Part shown: positions 1 to 6,699 of the stretch, in pieces
Position numbering within the stretch: position 1 is the stretch's first letter
Layout of the letters: every line of letters begins with the position of its first letter
From: JALYRV01 sp035512575
GTDB lineage: Bacteria > Acidobacteriota > Vicinamibacteria > Vicinamibacterales > SCN-69-37
Length of the DNA stretch: 19,230 nt
NCBI GenBank assembly: GCA_035512575.1
Contig: DATKDT010000111.1
Coordinates: 1 to 19,230 of the forward strand
Direction: 5' to 3'
Made by a program: the position numbers and the translations under genes
The notes under the pieces: generated by a model
Told to the model about the DNA's origin: nothing
The model's database searches: none
The model's input: only the letters and a program-made list of their open reading frames with translations

Positions 1-115
1 CGGCCAGGCCGCCGCGAACATCCGGCAGCTGCGCAAGCCCGACCCGTACAAACAGAAGGGCGTGCGCTACACGGGCGAAGTACTGAAGAAGAAAGCGGGG
101 AAAACGGGAGCCTAG
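1..115 (+). CDS. rplF: 50S ribosomal protein L6, C-terminal fragment
   Basis: Only the last 37 codons are in the window, read from base 2 to the TAG at 113-115. The translation contains the L6 C-terminal signature: a QAAANIRQLRKPDPYKQKG segment followed by VRYTGEVLKKKAGKTGA. This matches the conserved L6 ending in which an EPYKGKG-like motif precedes GIRY and a basic tail. L6 binds 23S rRNA near the GTPase-associated region of the large subunit. The gene is truncated by the window edge, not broken. Its place directly before rplR is the standard spc operon order, so rpsH should lie just upstream of the window. The stop is followed by a 71-nt gap before rplR. Confidence 0.95.
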   Translation, partial: GQAAANIRQLRKPDPYKQKGVRYTGEVLKKKAGKTGA

Positions 116-150
116 GTTAGCCGGCGCGGCGTTCTCCGCGACGGCTCGGG

Positions 151-185
151 CCTGGGGCCCGGAGCCTGGAGCCTGGAGCCTGACT
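151..185 (+). repeat. Tandem heptamer carrying the rplR Shine-Dalgarno
   Basis: Five consecutive 7-nt units can be read: CCTGGGG, CCCGGAG, CCTGGAG, CCTGGAG and CCTGACT. The two central units are identical and the outer ones differ at one to three positions. The GGAG of the fourth unit (175-178) lies 8 nt before the ATG at 187 and is the only good Shine-Dalgarno for rplR, so the repeat itself provides the ribosome binding site. A near-identical 17-nt arrangement occurs on the minus strand at 14579-14595. Confidence 0.8.
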
Positions 186-186
186 T

Positions 187-561
187 ATGCGAATTAAGAC
201 GAAGAAGGACAAGCGGACACGCATTCACCTGCGGCAGCGCAAGAAGGTGCACGGCACCGGGGCGCGGCCGCGCCTGGCGGTGTTTCGCAGCATCGGGCAC
301 ACCTACGCGCAGGTAATCGACGACATGTCGGGTACCACGCTCGTGTCGGCGGCCTCCACCGAGCCGGCGATCAAGGGTGCGCTCGGCAAGGACGCGAAGG
401 CCGGGAACGTGGCCGGCGCGAAGGCGATCGGCCAGGCGATCGCCGAGCGCGCGAAAGAAAAGGGCATCACGCGCGTGGTGTTCGACCGCGGCGGCTATCT
501 GTATCACGGGCGCGTGCGCGCGGTCGCCGAGGCGGCGCGTGAAGCCGGGCTGGAGTTTTAG
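187..561 (+). CDS. rplR: 50S ribosomal protein L18
   Basis: The 124-residue product matches full-length bacterial L18 (usually about 115-120 residues), the protein that binds 5S rRNA and docks it in the central protuberance. The basic N-terminus (MRIKTKKDKRTRIHLRQRKK) leads into the family motif RPRLAVFRSIGHTYAQVIDD. The conserved end is present too: GITRVVFDRGGYLYHGRVRAVAEAAREAGLEF. The start at 187 is supported by GGAG 8 nt upstream and by agreement with the family N-terminus. It lies between rplF and rpsE as in nearly all bacterial spc operons. The 3' gap to rpsE (114 nt) is unusually long for this operon and holds a GC-rich two-hairpin repeat. Confidence 0.98.
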   Translation: MRIKTKKDKRTRIHLRQRKKVHGTGARPRLAVFRSIGHTYAQVIDDMSGTTLVSAASTEPAIKGALGKDAKAGNVAGAKAIGQAIAERAKEKGITRVVFDRGGYLYHGRVRAVAEAAREAGLEF

Positions 562-567
562 TGCGCA

Positions 568-664
568 GCGAGCGGCGCGGGGCAAGGGGGCCCCGCGAGG
601 CGCCGCGCCTGAGCGCGCGCAGGCGGGATTTCCACCAGGCGGGGTGCAGGGGTCCCCGCCGGAG
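568..664 (+). repeat. Two-hairpin GC element, copy A (before rpsE)
   Basis: This gap segment folds into two consecutive hairpins. The first has a 7-bp stem GCGGGGC (577-583) / GCCCCGC (590-596). The second has a 7-bp stem GGCGGGG (638-644) / CCCCGCC (654-660), followed at once by GGAG (661-664), the likely Shine-Dalgarno of rpsE, 11 nt from its ATG. Copy B before secY shares both hairpins and the flanking GCGAGCG and CCCCGCGAG blocks. Copy A carries about 26 extra nucleotides between its hairpins, including a partial duplication of AGGCGGG at 621 and 637. Confidence 0.75.
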
Positions 665-675
665 AGAATGAGCAC

Positions 676-1197
676 ATGAAGAAGATTGGCAGTCGCGAAA
701 AGATCGATGCCTCGCAGCTCGATTTGAAGGACACGGTCGTCCAGATCAGCCGCGTCACGAAAGTCGTCAAGGGCGGCAAGAACCTGAGCTTCAGCGCGCT
801 GGTCGTCGTCGGCGACGGCGCGGGCGTGGTGGGCTTCGGCGTCGGCAAGGCGAAGGAAGTGCCGTCGGCGATCCGTAAGGCGATCGAGGCCGCGAAGAAG
901 AACCTGATCCGCGTGCCGATGAACGGCACGACCGTGCCGCATCCGGTGGTCGGCCGGTTCGGCGCCGGCAGCGTGCTGCTCAAGCCGGCGCCGGAGGGCA
1001 CGGGCATCATCGCGGGCGGTGGCGTCCGCGCGGTCGTCGAGTCGGCCGGCATCACGAGCGTCGTGACCAAGTCGCTCGGGTCGGCCAACCATCACAACGT
1101 CGTGCGCGCGACGTTCGCGGCGCTGCTCGGCCTGAAGGATCCGGCGTACATTGCGCGGCTCCGCGGCAAGGACCTCGAGGAGATGGTGGCACGATAG
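676..1197 (+). CDS. rpsE: 30S ribosomal protein S5
   Basis: The 173-residue product is S5, a small-subunit protein at the mRNA entry site that contributes to decoding accuracy and helicase activity. The S5 N-terminal double-stranded-RNA-binding-like domain is seen as SRVTKVVKGGKNLSFSALVVVGD followed by the glycine-rich GAGVVGFGVGKAKEVPSAIRKAIEAAKKN. The C-terminal domain shows LLKPAPEGTGIIAGGGVRAVVESAGI and SLGSANHHNVVRATFAAL. Length is normal. The ATG at 676 is chosen because it gives the family N-terminus. An ATG at 668 only gives a three-codon frame (stop 677-679). The stop TAG is followed with zero spacing by the ATG of rpmD. Confidence 0.98.
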   Translation: MKKIGSREKIDASQLDLKDTVVQISRVTKVVKGGKNLSFSALVVVGDGAGVVGFGVGKAKEVPSAIRKAIEAAKKNLIRVPMNGTTVPHPVVGRFGAGSVLLKPAPEGTGIIAGGGVRAVVESAGITSVVTKSLGSANHHNVVRATFAALLGLKDPAYIARLRGKDLEEMVAR

Positions 1198-1401
1198 ATG
1201 GCGAAGAAGACACCGAAGAAGGCCGCGGAGAAGGTCACGGTGACGCTCGTGGTGAGCCCGATCGGGTTCAACCGGAACCAGCTCGCCGTCGTCAAGGGCA
1301 TGGGCCTGCGCCGCATCCGCCACAGCGTCGAGCTGCCTGACACGCCCGAGACGCACGGGATGATCCACAAAGTACGGCACCTCGTGAAAGTGGAGAATTA
1401 G
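1198..1401 (+). CDS. rpmD: 50S ribosomal protein L30
   Basis: The 67-residue protein is L30 of the large subunit. The core reads VTVTLVVSPIGFNRNQLAVVKGMGLRRIRHSVELPDTPETHGMIHKVRHLVKV, the whole L30 ferredoxin-like fold. About 12 lysine-rich residues (MAKKTPKKAAEK) precede the core. This makes it slightly longer than the roughly 58-60 residues usual for the family. The start ATG immediately follows the rpsE stop (TAGATG), so translation is probably coupled to rpsE. It is 10 nt from rplO. Confidence 0.97.
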   Translation: MAKKTPKKAAEKVTVTLVVSPIGFNRNQLAVVKGMGLRRIRHSVELPDTPETHGMIHKVRHLVKVEN

Positions 1402-1411
1402 AGAGACGCTT

Positions 1412-1858
1412 ATGTCATTGACAGGACTCAAGCCCCCGAAGGGGGCCAAGCACGCGAAGAAGCGAGTGGGCCGCGGCCAGGGTTCGGGCACCGGCAAGAC
1501 CGCCGGGCGCGGGCACAAGGGCGCGAAGTCGCGCTCGGGCTTCACGCACAAGCGCGGGTTCGAGGGCGGCCAGATGCCGCTGCACCGCCGCATGCCGAAG
1601 CGCGGCTTCCACAACCCGTTTCGCATCGAGTACGCCGTCGTCAACCTCGACACGATTGCCGAGGTGTTCGACGCCGGATCGGAAGTGACGCCGGAGCTGC
1701 TCGAGGCGCGCGGTCTGGTCGGCGGCGCACGGAAGAAGGTCAAGGTGCTCGCGCGCGGCGACATCAGCAAGAAGCTGACGGTGCGCGCGCACAAGTTCAG
1801 CGGCAAGGCCGAAGAGAAGATTAAGGCGGCCGGCGGAACCGCGGAAGTGCTCGCATAG
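1412..1858 (+). CDS. rplO: 50S ribosomal protein L15
   Basis: The 148-residue product is L15, a late-assembly 23S rRNA-binding protein. The glycine- and lysine-rich N-terminal extension that threads into rRNA is intact (residues about 18-45, with RVGRGQGSGTGKTAGRGHKG). It is followed by FEGGQMPLHRRMPKRGF, the most conserved L15 motif. The C-terminal globular part ends in the KFSGKAEEKIKAAGG region. Length is typical (about 144-150). The start at 1412 has a weak GAGAGA Shine-Dalgarno about 6-10 nt upstream. Downstream it is separated from secY by copy B of the two-hairpin element. Confidence 0.98.
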   Translation: MSLTGLKPPKGAKHAKKRVGRGQGSGTGKTAGRGHKGAKSRSGFTHKRGFEGGQMPLHRRMPKRGFHNPFRIEYAVVNLDTIAEVFDAGSEVTPELLEARGLVGGARKKVKVLARGDISKKLTVRAHKFSGKAEEKIKAAGGTAEVLA

Positions 1859-1859
1859 G

Positions 1860-1933
1860 GCGAGCGAACGGAGCGGGGCGTTGGGCCCCCGCGAGTGAGC
1901 GAGCTAGGCGGGGTGCATGGGACCCCGCCGGAG
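1860..1933 (+). repeat. Two-hairpin GC element, copy B (before secY)
   Basis: The gap between rplO and secY repeats the architecture of copy A. A first stem pairs GCGGGG (1873-1878) with CCCCGC (1887-1892). A second perfect 8-bp stem pairs GGCGGGGT (1907-1914) with ACCCCGCC (1922-1929) around a 7-nt loop, and GGAG (1930-1933) follows directly. The second hairpin matches copy A at all but two loop/stem-end positions. The only in-frame ATG for secY (1917) lies in the loop of this hairpin. Confidence 0.75.
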
Positions 1934-3347
1934 ATTACTGGAAAACGCGATCAAGAACCTGTTTGCGGTCCCGGAGCTGAGGAAGCGCGTGCTCTTCACG
2001 TTCGCGGTCCTTGCGATCTACCGCGTCGGCAGCCACATCCCGACGCCCGGCGTGAATACGGCGGCCCTTGCGCAGCTCGCGGAGGGCGCGCGCAACACGA
2101 TGTTCGGCCTCTACGACATGTTCTCGGGGAACAACCTGTCGCAGATGACGATCTTCGCGCTGGGCATCATGCCGTACATCAGCGCGTCGATCATCCTGCA
2201 GCTGCTGACCGTCGTCTGGCCGTATCTCGAGCGCCTGTCGAAGGAAGGCGAGCTCGGCCGCCGCAAGATCACGCAGTACACGCGCTACGGCACCGTGTTC
2301 CTGAGCATCGTGCAGGCCTTCGGCATCGCCATCTGGCTCGAGAAGAGCACGATGATGACCGGCGGCACGCAGCTGGTCTACGACCCGGGCTGGGGCTTCC
2401 GGCTGATGACCGTGCTCACGCTCACGGCCGGTTCGATGCTCGTGATGTGGCTTGGCGAGCAGATCACCGAGCGCGGCATCGGCAACGGCATGTCGCTGCT
2501 GATCTTCGCCGGCATCATCGTCAACCTGCCGCGCGCGGTCATCGTGACCCTCGGCCAGCTGAGCACGGGGCAGATCGGCCCGATCGTGCTCGTGCTGCTG
2601 CTGGTGCTGATGGCGCTGGTCATTGCCGCGATTGTCTTCGTCGAGCGGGGGCACAGGCGGGTCACCGTGCAGTACGCGAAGCGGCTGGTCGGCCGCCGGA
2701 TGTACGGCGGGTCGAGCACGCACATCCCGCTGAAGGTCAACACCGGCGGCGTCATGCCGGTCATCTTTGCCTCGTCGATCCTCGCCTTCCCGGCGACGAT
2801 CGGGCAGATGATGGTGCAGAACGTGGCGGCCGGCGGCGACGGCGGGTGGGTGAGCCGCATCCTGGATCAGCTGCAGATGGGCTATCCGCTCTACGTGCTG
2901 CTGTACGTGACGATGATCATCTTCTTCGCGTACTTCTACACCGCGATCATCTTCAATCCGGATGACGTGGCCGAGAACATGCGGAAGTACGGCGGGTTCG
3001 TGCCGGGCATCCGGCCGGGCAAGCGCACGGCGGAGCACATCGACACGATCCTGGCGCGCATCACGCTGGTGGGCGCGGTGTATCTGGCGGTCGTGGCGCT
3101 CTTGCCGGAGTTCCTGATCAACGGCTTCAAGATCAACCAGCTGCCGTGGGTCGGCGACAACCTCGACGCGATCGTGCCGCGCTTCATCACGGACGGCATG
3201 AACGTGCAGTTCTATTTCGGCGGCACGTCGCTGCTGATCATCGTCGGCGTGTCGATGGACACGGTGCAGCAGGTCGAATCGCAGCTCATCATGCGGCACT
3301 ACGACGGGTTCATGAAGAAGACGCGCATCCGGGGCCGGCGCGGGTGA
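1917..3347 (+). CDS. secY: Protein translocase subunit SecY
   Basis: The product is SecY, the ten-helix channel subunit of the SecYEG translocon in the inner membrane. Family landmarks are present. They are NLFAVPELRKRVLFTFAVLAIYR, then IPTPGVNT (about residues 41-48), then MTIFALGIMPYISASIILQLL, the SKEGELGRRKITQYTRYGT loop, NGMSLLIFAGII, and the cytosolic C-tail. Length is 476 residues from the ATG at 1917 (family about 430-460). That ATG lies in a hairpin loop with no good Shine-Dalgarno. A CTG at 1938, 4 nt after GGAG, would give a start closer to the family N-terminus, so the start is uncertain by 7 codons. The stop TGA overlaps the GTG of adk. Confidence 0.97.
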   Translation: MGPRRRLLENAIKNLFAVPELRKRVLFTFAVLAIYRVGSHIPTPGVNTAALAQLAEGARNTMFGLYDMFSGNNLSQMTIFALGIMPYISASIILQLLTVVWPYLERLSKEGELGRRKITQYTRYGTVFLSIVQAFGIAIWLEKSTMMTGGTQLVYDPGWGFRLMTVLTLTAGSMLVMWLGEQITERGIGNGMSLLIFAGIIVNLPRAVIVTLGQLSTGQIGPIVLVLLLVLMALVIAAIVFVERGHRRVTVQYAKRLVGRRMYGGSSTHIPLKVNTGGVMPVIFASSILAFPATIGQMMVQNVAAGGDGGWVSRILDQLQMGYPLYVLLYVTMIIFFAYFYTAIIFNPDDVAENMRKYGGFVPGIRPGKRTAEHIDTILARITLVGAVYLAVVALLPEFLINGFKINQLPWVGDNLDAIVPRFITDGMNVQFYFGGTSLLIIVGVSMDTVQQVESQLIMRHYDGFMKKTRIRGRRG

Positions 3348-3999
3348 GCGCCGAACCGGCCGTGGCGCTGAATCTGGTCATGCTGGGCCCGCCCGGCGCC
3401 GGCAAAGGCACGCAGGCCGAGCGGTTCGCGCAGGCGCACGGCGTGCCGAAGATCTCGACCGGCGACATCCTGCGCGAGGCCGTGACCGCGCAGACGCCGC
3501 TCGGGCGCGCCGCCAGGGAAGTGATGGACGCCGGCCGGCTGGTCGGCGACGACATCATGGTGGGCATCGTGCGCGAGCGGCTCGCGCGCGCCGACGCGCA
3601 GGCGGGGTTCGTGCTCGACGGCTTTCCGCGGACGGTGCCGCAGGCGGCGGCGCTCGACGAGATGCTGGGCACCCGGCCGCTGGTCGTGGTCGACATCGTC
3701 GTGCCGGACGAGACGCTGGTGCGCCGGCTGGCCTCGCGCCGCATGTGCGAGGACTGCGGGCACAGCGCGCTGCCCGAAGGCCAGGGCTGCCCGAAGTGCG
3801 GCGGCGCGCTGGTGGTGCGGGTGGACGACGGCGCCGGGGTGGTGCTCGAGCGGTTGCGGATATACACGGAGCAGACGGCGCCGATCGTCGAGTTCTATCG
3901 CGGGCGGCCGAACTTCCGCGCGATCGACGGGACGCGGACGCCCGAGGAAGTGCAGACCGCGATTTGCGCTGCGGTGACGACGGTGTCGGGAGGCGCGGC

Positions 4000-4003
<4 letters not shown>
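3344..4003 (+). CDS. adk: Adenylate kinase with a shortened zinc LID
   Basis: Adenylate kinase interconverts ATP + AMP with 2 ADP in the cytosol. From the GTG at 3344 it has 219 residues. The P-loop GPPGAGKG is at about 15-22, the AMP-binding segment KISTGDILREAV at 36-47, and the nucleotide-lid hinge LDGFPRT at 91-97. The LID has four cysteines (C135, C138, C149, C152), the zinc-binding pattern. Only 10 residues lie between the two CxxC pairs, where zinc-type enzymes such as the Bacillus one have 16, and the usual YH...PP segment is missing. The GTG overlaps the secY stop (GTGA). A second GTG at 3362 (MALNLVMLGPPG) would also fit. The stop overlaps the map GTG in the same way. Confidence 0.96.
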
Positions 4004-4768
<765 letters not shown>

Positions 4769-4779
<11 letters not shown>

Positions 4780-4975
4780 AGTCATCGGGATCGTGCGTGA
4801 GCAGCTGCCGTCGGCGCTCTATCGCGTCGAGCTCGAGGACGGGCGGATGGTGACGGCGCACCCGGGATCGGGCGCGCGCAGGAATTTCATCCGGCTGCTG
4901 ATTGGCGACAGGGTCGCCGTGACGCTGATGCCGGGCGACCCCACGAGGGCGCGGGTGGTGAGGAAAGAACGATGA
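4769..4975 (+). CDS. infA: Translation initiation factor IF-1
   Basis: The 68-residue product is a single S1/OB-fold domain matching IF-1, which binds the ribosomal A site during initiation. The recognisable segments are GIVREQLPSALYRVELEDGRMVTAH (family: G.V.E.LPNA.FRVELENG...AH), NFIRLLIGDRVAVTLMP, and the closing PTRARVV. It differs from the consensus in PGSGARR where ISGKMR is usual, and it is a few residues shorter than the common 72. The GTG at 4769 is the only upstream start that preserves the first beta strand, and it overlaps map by 11 nt. The TGA overlaps the ATG of rpmJ (ATGA). Position between map and rpmJ is the normal infA location. Confidence 0.93.
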
Positions 4976-5085
4976 AGGTCAGAGCGTCAGTCAAGCGTAT
5001 TTGCGACAAGTGCAAGGTCGTCCGCCGCCGCGGCGTGGTCCGCGTGATCTGCACGAATCAGAAGCACAAGCAGCGGCAGGGATAG
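4972..5085 (+). CDS. rpmJ: 50S ribosomal protein L36
   Basis: This 37-residue ORF encodes L36, the smallest large-subunit protein. The sequence begins MKVRASVKRICDKCK and ends in KHKQRQG. It carries the zinc ribbon ligands of the C+ form (C11, C14, C27, H32), so it is the zinc-dependent version of L36. Start ATG overlaps the infA stop (ATGA), implying coupling. The TAG stop at 5083-5085 is 10 nt from rpsM. It is the junction between the spc-type block and the alpha-type block (rpsM onward). Confidence 0.97.
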   Translation: MKVRASVKRICDKCKVVRRRGVVRVICTNQKHKQRQG

Positions 5086-5095
5086 AGGTTAACGA

Positions 5096-5473
5096 ATGGC
5101 ACGCATCGCAGGCGTCGATCTTCCGCGCACCAAGCGCATCGAGATTGGCCTTACTTACATCTACGGCATTGGCCGCACGCGCTCGGCCAAGGTCCTCACG
5201 GAAGCGGGCGTGAGCCCTGACGTGCGCGTGAAGGATCTCTCCGAGGACGACGTCCGGAAGATCAGCCGGGTGCTCGAGGAGCAGGGGCGGATCGAGGGCG
5301 ACCTCCGCAAGGAGATCTCGCTCAACATCAAGCGCCTGATGGAGATCGGCAGCTATCGCGGGCTCCGGCACCGCAAGGGCCTGCCGGTGCGCGGCCAGCG
5401 CTCGAAGACGAACGCGCGCACGCGCAAGGGCCCGCGCAAGGGCGCGGTTGCCGGCAGGAAGAAGACGGTTTAA
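5096..5473 (+). CDS. rpsM: 30S ribosomal protein S13
   Basis: S13 sits in the head of the small subunit and contacts the P-site tRNA and the large subunit bridges. The 125-residue product has the family start ARIAGVDLPRTKRIEIGLTYIYGIG, the helix-two-turn-helix region, the GSYRGLRHRKGLPVRGQRSKTNARTRKGPRK motif, and a basic tail that reaches tRNA. Length is typical. GAGG lies 7 nt upstream of the ATG. In well-studied gammaproteobacteria the S4 protein represses the alpha operon at this gene. I see no clear copy of that pseudoknot in the 10-nt gap, so regulation here is unknown. Confidence 0.98.
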   Translation: MARIAGVDLPRTKRIEIGLTYIYGIGRTRSAKVLTEAGVSPDVRVKDLSEDDVRKISRVLEEQGRIEGDLRKEISLNIKRLMEIGSYRGLRHRKGLPVRGQRSKTNARTRKGPRKGAVAGRKKTV

Positions 5474-5483
5474 GGACTGACTC

Positions 5484-5939
5484 ATGGCTAAACAGGAACC
5501 GGTCGACGGCGCGACTCCCGAGACGGGCGGCAAGAAGGCGGCGGGCAAGCCCGCCAAGAAGAAGGCGTTCAAGAAGCGCGGCGAGAAGCGCGTCGTGCAC
5601 CACGGCTTCGCCCACATCCAGGCGTCGTTCAACAACACGATCGTGACGATCACCGACGCCGAGGGGCACGTGATTGCGTGGTCGAGCGCCGGCGCGATCG
5701 GCTTCAAGGGATCGCGCAAGGGCACGCCGTTCGCCGCCACGCAGGCCGCGCTCAACGCCGGCAACGCCGCGAAGACGTTCGGGCTGCGGTCGCTCGAAGT
5801 AAAGGTCAAGGGGCCGGGCGCGGGCCGCGAGTCGGCGATCCGCGCGCTGCAGACGGTGGGCATCGACGTGAAGTCGATCCGCGACGTCACGCCGATCCCG
5901 CACAACGGATGCCGGCCGCCGAAGCGCCGTCGCGTTTAG
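5484..5939 (+). CDS. rpsK: 30S ribosomal protein S11, with N-terminal extension
   Basis: S11 lines the platform of the small subunit near the E site. The family core is intact: HGFAHIQASFNNTIVTITD, GFKGSRKGTPFAA, VKGPGAGRESAIRAL, and the C-terminal DVTPIPHNGCRPPKRRRV. The last contains the NG pair where isoaspartate forms in E. coli S11. The protein is 151 residues against about 129. The extra roughly 20 residues are at the N-terminus and are rich in lysine, alanine, glycine and proline (residues about 5-35). AAGGA lies 7 nt before the ATG, so the long form is probably made. It is 10 nt from rpsM and 15 nt from rpsD. Confidence 0.98.
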   Translation: MAKQEPVDGATPETGGKKAAGKPAKKKAFKKRGEKRVVHHGFAHIQASFNNTIVTITDAEGHVIAWSSAGAIGFKGSRKGTPFAATQAALNAGNAAKTFGLRSLEVKVKGPGAGRESAIRALQTVGIDVKSIRDVTPIPHNGCRPPKRRRV

Positions 5940-5954
5940 AGGAACAAGAGAGAT

Positions 5955-6584
5955 ATGGCTCGATACATTGGTCCCGTGTGCCGGCTGTGCCGGCGAGAGG
6001 GCATGAAGCTCTTCCTCAAGGGAGAGCGCTGCTACACCGAGAAGTGCGCGATCGAAAAGCGCAACATGCCGCCCGGTCAGCACGGCCGCGCCCGCAGGGC
6101 GAAGATGGTGGGCTACGGCGTGCAGCTGCGCGAGAAGCAGAAGGTCAAGCGCATCTACGGCGTGCTGGAGGACCAGTTCCGCCGGTACTTCGAGACGGCC
6201 GAGCGCACGCGCGGCATCACCGGCGAGACGCTGCTGCAGCTGCTCGAGCGGCGCCTCGACAACGTCGTCTATCGCGCGGGCTTCTCGACGTCGCGCGCGC
6301 AGGCGCGCCAGCTCGTGCGCCACGGCCACTTCCTGGTCAACGGCCGCCACGTCGACGTGCCGTCGTACTCGGTGCGCCAGGGCGACATCGTCTCGGTGCG
6401 CCAGACCAGCCTCGAGAACCCCGTCATCGCGCACGCGATGGAAGAGGTGAAGGGCCGCGGCGTGCCGGAGTGGATCGCGATCGATTCGACGAAGCTCGCC
6501 GGCACGATCGCATCGCTGCCGACGCGCGAGCAGATCAACCTGCCCGTGCAGGAGCAGCTGATTGTGGAGCTGTACTCGAAGTAA
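5955..6584 (+). CDS. rpsD: 30S ribosomal protein S4, zinc form
   Basis: S4 is a primary 16S rRNA binder that nucleates small-subunit assembly. The 209-residue product is full length. Four N-terminal cysteines (C9, C12, C26, C31) mark the C+ zinc-binding form. The S4 RNA-binding domain near residues 95-160 is evident as LLQLLERRLDNVVYRAGFSTSRAQARQLVRHGHFLVNGRHVDVPSY. The start follows a GAGGAA Shine-Dalgarno. In many bacteria S4 also autoregulates the operon it belongs to. The following 115-nt gap before rpoA is the longest of this block. Confidence 0.98.
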   Translation: MARYIGPVCRLCRREGMKLFLKGERCYTEKCAIEKRNMPPGQHGRARRAKMVGYGVQLREKQKVKRIYGVLEDQFRRYFETAERTRGITGETLLQLLERRLDNVVYRAGFSTSRAQARQLVRHGHFLVNGRHVDVPSYSVRQGDIVSVRQTSLENPVIAHAMEEVKGRGVPEWIAIDSTKLAGTIASLPTREQINLPVQEQLIVELYSK

Positions 6585-6699
6585 GGGTGTAAGGGCGTTA
6601 GCCAGTGAGCAGAGCGATTCGCGTGTCGGCGTGGTGCTGGGCGGCTTGTCCGGCCGCACAGCCAGTAGCTGCCGCGGGTCATACGAAAGGACAGTAGTC

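Noticed and set aside
668..679. Three-codon frame ATG AGC ACA TGA whose stop overlaps the rpsE ATG
   Set aside because: Its ATG is only 3 nt from GGAG, too close for initiation, and the arrangement is easily fortuitous.
112..1806. 564-codon minus-strand frame across rplR to rplO
   Set aside because: Shadow of four ribosomal protein genes; no recognisable motif.
1935..3299. 454-codon open frame antisense to secY
   Set aside because: His/Asp/Arg-rich shadow of secY with no domain. The forward frame is clearly SecY.
6640..6665. TTGTCC as a -35 box of an internal rpoA promoter
   Set aside because: At 16-18 nt downstream there is no -10-like hexamer.
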